Positions 60,353 to 64,000 of a stretch of DNA of 64,000 bases are shown here, one piece after another. The notes beneath the pieces were generated by a model. The model was not told the DNA's origin. It did not search any database and saw only the letters and a list, made by a program, of their open reading frames with translations. Made by a program: the position numbers and the translations under genes. This DNA is from Pseudomonadota bacterium. Lineage in GTDB: Bacteria > Desulfobacterota > Desulfovibrionia > Desulfovibrionales > Desulfovibrionaceae. Location of the stretch: assembly GCA_023460395.1 (NCBI GenBank), contig JAEWQB010000019.1, positions 1-64,000 of the forward strand. Reading direction: 5' to 3'. Every line of letters starts with the position of its first letter. Within the stretch, counting starts at the first letter, position 1.

Positions 60353-61183
60353 TCAGGTCGCGGACCGTCTGATCCGTTTTTCCATGGCCCGGACGGCTAC
60401 GGAAAGACTAAGATTGATAACAAGATAGATGGCCGCGATGGTGAACCATATTTCAAAGGTCATGAAGGTTTCAGCTACAATGGCCTGCCCCTGCATGGTC
60501 ATGTCAAAAACAGAAATAGTTGCGACGAGTGCGGAATCCTTAACCAGAGAAATGGCTTGATTGGTCAAGGGAGGCAGGACATTGCGCACTGCCTGAGGAA
60601 GAATAACCTTACGGTAAGTTGCCAGTGTGCTCATGCCCAGACTGTAGGCTGCTTCCCACTGGCCTTTGGGAACGCTTTCCATGCCTGCCCGGAAAATTTC
60701 CGCCATATACGCCCCTTCAAACAGGGCCAGAGCCAGTACTGCGGAGACAAAGGCGTCCAGCCCCAGCACAGGCGAAAAGACGAAATAGAGAATGTACAGT
60801 TGAATGAGCAGGGGGGTATTGCGAATGCAGCCCACATAGATCGTTGCGGCGAACCGTCCCACGCGGGATGGCGCACGGCGCAGCATCATCGCCATCAGCC
60901 CCACGGCGAGTGAAAGCGCCATGGCGTAAATGGTAATTTGCAGGGTGACGAATAACCCCTGAAGCAATGGTCCGGCGTGGAACCCGTCGCGTAGGGAAAA
61001 CAGATAGCGCGGAACACGATTCCACTGCCAGTCGTATCCTAGGGAACTGGAGCCACGCGCTACAAGCCAGAGGAGGGCGGCCATGACGACAAAGTATTGT
61101 GTCACGTCCCATGCGGGGGAGCGGACATCCGCCTGAGCGCGGCGAAGAAGTCCGCGTGTTCGTGTGCGGAGGGCATGGATCAT
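60353..61183 (-). CDS. Polar amino acid ABC transporter permease (HisM/GlnP type), first
   Basis: 276 residues from the ATG at 61183 (MIHAL); a GTG at 61255 would add 24 residues and neither has a clear ribosome site. Five helices with the EAA loop WEAAYSLGMSTLATYRKVILPQAV and the family block GAYMAEIFRAGMESVPKGQ. IYVGCIRNTPLLIQLYILYF is the conserved helix 2-3 region. First gene of the three-gene transporter set. Its sequence clearly diverges from its partner, so the pair works as a heterodimer. Confidence 0.92.
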   Translation of the reverse strand: MIHALRTRTRGLLRRAQADVRSPAWDVTQYFVVMAALLWLVARGSSSLGYDWQWNRVPRYLFSLRDGFHAGPLLQGLFVTLQITIYAMALSLAVGLMAMMLRRAPSRVGRFAATIYVGCIRNTPLLIQLYILYFVFSPVLGLDAFVSAVLALALFEGAYMAEIFRAGMESVPKGQWEAAYSLGMSTLATYRKVILPQAVRNVLPPLTNQAISLVKDSALVATISVFDMTMQGQAIVAETFMTFEIWFTIAAIYLVINLSLSVAVRAMEKRIRRSAT

Positions 61184-61282
61184 TCTGCATGGTACGCTGT
61201 TAGGAAACGAACGCCAAGTTTTTTTGCCCGATACGGGGGTAACCCTTCCGCGCACGGGGACTTGTGGTGCTCGCTGGGAAAG

Positions 61283-61642
61283 CTATCCTAAATAGTTGGC
61301 GAGCGTGGGGGAAAGGCGTTTGATTTCTCGTATCATGTGGTCATAGGCGCGAATGCGCAGCACCGAGCGGGTGATAAGAAAACACCCCAGCACGGAAAGG
61401 CCCAGACACAGAACAAGCACCACGGAAAGAAGCAACCAGTTAGCCGCTGCGTTGTAGAAGCGCGAGGTGGAAATGAGCAGACCCAGCACCCCCAGCGGAA
61501 GAGCCATAACGGCAATGCCGGTACGCATCATGGACAGCGAGGTGCGTTTTTCCGCGAGAATGAGCTGAATATGGTTGATGACCGTCGCCTCCGCCTTGGA
61601 AAGGGCGGTAAGGATGTCGGGGGACGGTATATTGTTTTCCAC
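61283..61642 (-). CDS. DUF202-like small membrane protein
   Basis: 119 residues. The conserved DUF202-type segment EKRTSLSMMRTGIAVMALPL (about 30-50) leads into one helix, and a second helix is at about 68-92, followed by a basic end. Two-helix inner membrane protein of unknown function. It is directly followed by nothing on the same strand; the YjbQ gene is one base upstream, so the two are probably cotranscribed. Confidence 0.75.
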   Translation of the reverse strand: MENNIPSPDILTALSKAEATVINHIQLILAEKRTSLSMMRTGIAVMALPLGVLGLLISTSRFYNAAANWLLLSVVLVLCLGLSVLGCFLITRSVLRIRAYDHMIREIKRLSPTLANYLG

Positions 61643-61643
61643 G

Positions 61644-62060
61644 CTACTCTCCTATAATTTTGACGAGCGCGCGTTTTTTACGCCGCCCGTCGAATTCGCC
61701 GTAGAAGATGCGTTCCCACGTGCCGAAGTCCAGCCGTCCGGCGGTGACAGCCACCACAACCTCGCGGCCCATGATCTGGCGTTTGAGGTGGGCGTCCGCA
61801 TTATCTTCAAATCCGTTATGGCGATATTGCTCCACCGGAGCGTGGGGGGCCAGTGTTTCCAGCCAGACATCATAATCGTGGTGCAGGCCAGCCTCGTCGT
61901 CGTTTATAAAGACCGAGGCGGTAATATGCATGGCGTTGACCAGACATAGCCCCTCCCGAATACCGCTTTCCTCAAGGCAGCGCTCCACTTCTGGAGTAAT
62001 ATTAATAAAGGCGCGGCGGGTGGGCACCTCAAACCATAGCTCTTTTCTGTATGAGCGCAT
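61644..62060 (-). CDS. YjbQ/UPF0047 family protein
   Basis: 138 residues, the family length. Conserved blocks: INITPEVERCLEESGIREGL, NAMHITASVFINDDE and DAHLKRQIMGREVVV, then LDFGTWERIFYGEFDGRRKK. The His and Asp/Glu residues in HITAS and DAHLK line a presumed metal site. Members trimerise and have been reported as thiamine phosphate-related enzymes, with the physiological role unclear. It overlaps no neighbour and starts an apparent two-gene unit with the DUF202-like gene. Confidence 0.92.
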   Translation of the reverse strand: MRSYRKELWFEVPTRRAFINITPEVERCLEESGIREGLCLVNAMHITASVFINDDEAGLHHDYDVWLETLAPHAPVEQYRHNGFEDNADAHLKRQIMGREVVVAVTAGRLDFGTWERIFYGEFDGRRKKRALVKIIGE

Positions 62061-62438
62061 ATGAGCCTCCGTTCACTATGAATGGGGACGCTATCATAGC
62101 TGCCGGGTGAGGAAAAGGGCGGACCCGCGCCTTTATGACGCGCATGGCGTCTGAATAGCGCACATGCGGAGCGGCTGGCAGGTCTCGCCAGACGGCTGCC
62201 GTGCCGTTGTCCTTCGTTCCGCGCGTCCGCCATGTAGCGGCGTCTAAGAGGCCGTAGGCAGATCAGGCGAGGACAGCACGTTCTTCCTTTGCTTCGTAGA
62301 AAGCTCGCGGCGCATAGTGGTATGGCAAAAAACAGAGGCAGGGGAGCGTGAGGCACCCCGGCGGCGGAGTGGCGAGCGTCTGGGCAAAAATACCGCAAAG
62401 CCGTCGCCCGCGCCGGGGATGCCGTACTATGGGCAGGA
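62061..62438. other. Gene-free gap before the last chemoreceptor
   Basis: About 380 bases with no convincing coding potential, tRNA or terminator. It should hold the yjbQ promoter (minus strand), but no clear hexamers were found. Confidence 0.3.
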
Positions 62439-64000
62439 TTAGCTGTCTATTCCTTCAATGATGGCTTTGAGGCGCGCGGATTGTTCTGCCAGCCGGTGAA
62501 CGCCGTCAGACGCTGTGGCAAGTTCCGTTGCCGCGCCCTGAGAAATCGTTTTCACCTCGTCCACGGCCTGCGTGATGTGGTCACTGGTAGAGGATTGCTC
62601 TTCCGCCGCTGTGGCAATGGCCTGTACCTGATCGCTTGTGCCGTTCACCAGCGAGACGATGGCCCGAAGCGCCTCGCCTGAAGCCCCGGAAAGCTCGCGG
62701 GACCGCCGTACCGCGGTAGCTGCGGAATCCACGCTCTGCGCGTTGGTCCGCGTGCCGTTCTGAATGGAGTGGATGGCCTCGCCTACCTCGCGGGTTGCCT
62801 GCATGGTTTTTTCAGCCAGTTTGCGCACTTCATCGGCCACCACGGCAAATCCGCGTCCGGCGTCTCCCGCGCGTGCCGCTTCAATCGCCGCGTTCAGGGC
62901 CAGCAGGTTGGTCTGGTCCGCTATGTCGGAGATAACGTTTAGCACTCTGCCGATATCTTCGGCTTGTTTCCCCAAATCTCCCATGCTGGCGCGGAGCGCT
63001 TCAGACTGGTTTGCCACTTCGTCAATGGCGAGTATGGCCCTTTCGACCACGGCAGTGCCCTCGTTGGCTTTGGCTCGAGTTTCCGCTGCCTGTTCGGCGG
63101 CGGTGGAGGCATTTCTCGCCACTTCATAAACTGCCGCGTTCATCTGTTCCATAGCTATAGCCGTATCTATAGCGCGTTCTGTCTGACGGTCTACTTCCGT
63201 GTTGGTGTGGGCGATCTGCCGGGCTACTTCTTCAGCCAGCCGGGCTACTTCCAGCGATACCTGCTCAGACTCGCGCGCGGCTTGCGAAATGGCCTGATTT
63301 TTTGCCACAATTTCCGCCTCACGGGCGCGGAGTTCCGTCAGGTCTTGGTAGATACAGAGCGCTCCCATGAGTGTACCATTCAGGTCAAACAGCGGCGAGG
63401 CATGGATATACAGGGTGCGTTTGCCGCCTTTGCGACCAGTTAGCTCCACTTCACGCGCGGTAACGGAAAGCTTTTCTAGGCTGTCGCGCAGCACCGTGCG
63501 CCGGGAGGCGTCGCCATAAAAAAAGTGGGCCACGTTTTGCCCGTAGAAATCTTTTGGATTTCCAGAATGTTGCAAAATGGTAAGGAGGGCAGGGTTGGTG
63601 TAGGTGAGCACCTCTTCGGTGTTTACCACCACAAAGGGAGTATCAATCCCTTTCAGCACGCCCTGCGCAAACCCCAGATCGTGTTTGAAACGGGCCACGA
63701 GCGCGTCAAGCTCATTCCGTGTCTGGGCCAGTTCGTCCTTGCCGGCGCAATGCAGGGTCGCAGTGTAGTCTCCGTTCATCAGGCGGGTGGCAGTTTCGCG
63801 TGTTTCCGTTAGCGAGGTGGAAATACGGCGTGCCAAAAGCATGGCGGGAAGGCCTGTTACTACAAAACAGGCGCATACCGCGACCACGCCAACGGGTATG
63901 ACCGCAGGGACAGTATCGGACGGCAGGGTCAGCCACAGCCAGCCAAACCCACAGACCGTCACGGCAAGGGAAGAGATGGGCAACAGCGAAATGAACGCCT
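62439..64000 (-). CDS. Methyl-accepting chemotaxis protein with HAMP and PAS, cut by the right edge
   Basis: The visible 520 C-terminal residues enter the window in mid membrane helix (AFISLLPISSLAVTVCGFGW). The frame stays open to base 64000, so the true start is outside. A second helix (about 26-48 from the in-frame TTG at 63983) is followed by HAMP (about 50-100), PAS (about 105-225; YTNPALLTILQHSG, GALCIYQDLTELRAREAEI) and the signalling domain with ISDIADQTNLLALNAAIEAA. The PAS lacks obvious heme ligands. The tip matches the other two receptors, but the sensor part differs: cytoplasmic PAS in place of periplasmic dCache. Possible redox or ligand sensing. Confidence 0.92.
   Translation of the reverse strand, partial: AFISLLPISSLAVTVCGFGWLWLTLPSDTVPAVIPVGVVAVCACFVVTGLPAMLLARRISTSLTETRETATRLMNGDYTATLHCAGKDELAQTRNELDALVARFKHDLGFAQGVLKGIDTPFVVVNTEEVLTYTNPALLTILQHSGNPKDFYGQNVAHFFYGDASRRTVLRDSLEKLSVTAREVELTGRKGGKRTLYIHASPLFDLNGTLMGALCIYQDLTELRAREAEIVAKNQAISQAARESEQVSLEVARLAEEVARQIAHTNTEVDRQTERAIDTAIAMEQMNAAVYEVARNASTAAEQAAETRAKANEGTAVVERAILAIDEVANQSEALRASMGDLGKQAEDIGRVLNVISDIADQTNLLALNAAIEAARAGDAGRGFAVVADEVRKLAEKTMQATREVGEAIHSIQNGTRTNAQSVDSAATAVRRSRELSGASGEALRAIVSLVNGTSDQVQAIATAAEEQSSTSDHITQAVDEVKTISQGAATELATASDGVHRLAEQSARLKAIIEGIDS

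Noticed and set aside
61904..62398. A 164-codon minus-strand frame before yjbQ
   Set aside because: It overlaps yjbQ in another frame, is Arg/Pro/Cys-rich and matches nothing recognisable.

Overview
The window looks like chromosomal DNA of a Desulfovibrio-type sulfate reducer (order Desulfovibrionales). The evidence is a classic short-chain Desulfovibrio flavodoxin behind a Desulfovibrio-style Fur box, a small rubredoxin, two sigma-54 response regulators with a matching -24/-12 promoter, an NAD-type bifunctional PutA, tandem dCache chemoreceptors, and generally GC-rich coding DNA. No sulfate-reduction genes are present, so the assignment rests on gene family resemblance only. No rRNA, insertion sequence, phage gene or CRISPR array was seen.

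Layout. 1-190: the 3' end of a tRNA with its terminator, plus a 39-bp direct repeat that continues off the left edge. 335-2948: Fur-controlled flavodoxin, then a split RluA-type pseudouridine synthase pair. 3223-8840: a zinc-ribbon protein, a sigma-54 activator, two matching inverted repeats, a -24/-12 promoter, and an operon of a lysine 2,3-aminomutase-like radical SAM enzyme followed by two ATP-grasp ligases. 8994-10932: a two-gene permease system (UPF0718 plus TIGR03943/DUF1980). 11018-12322: an AT-rich ankyrin-repeat protein, probably acquired. 12529-18152: a surface polysaccharide and c-di-GMP neighbourhood (ManC, a second sigma-54 regulator with an altered GAFTGA loop, PilZ protein, GT4 glycosyltransferase). 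18297-23858: SLC13 transporter, PgpA, GNAT, rhodanese-YceI fusion, RlpA, rubredoxin.

24131-34322 (minus strand) is the rimP-nusA-ylxR-infB-ylxP(DUF503)-nrnA-truB-rpsO-pnp transcription/translation operon. It has a near-consensus sigma-70 promoter, an intrinsic-terminator-like hairpin in its leader and another just after infB. 34642-38757 is the tesA / ybbA-ybbP divergent pair, whose start codons overlap. 39209-43497 holds two duplicated chemoreceptors. 43682-50928 holds an AhpF-like disulfide reductase, an APC-type permease with a 43-residue companion, a small hypothetical and putA. 51776-58221 holds infA, lgt, a Usp protein, a YihY/BrkB membrane protein, an MltB-like transglycosylase, CheV and an Hpt protein. 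58360-61183 is a polar amino acid ABC transporter without an ATPase. The window ends with a DUF202-like protein, a YjbQ protein and a chemoreceptor cut by the right edge.

The most interesting system is 3550-8840. An activator gene lies immediately upstream of two copies of GCGGAA-N7-TTCCGC, a textbook sigma-54 promoter, and three overlapping or nearly contiguous biosynthetic genes. The aminomutase keeps the lysine-recognition aspartates and the PLP lysine at exactly the family spacing. The predicted output is therefore a beta-lysine (or related beta-amino acid) coupled into a small peptide or conjugate by two ATP-grasp ligases, made on demand.
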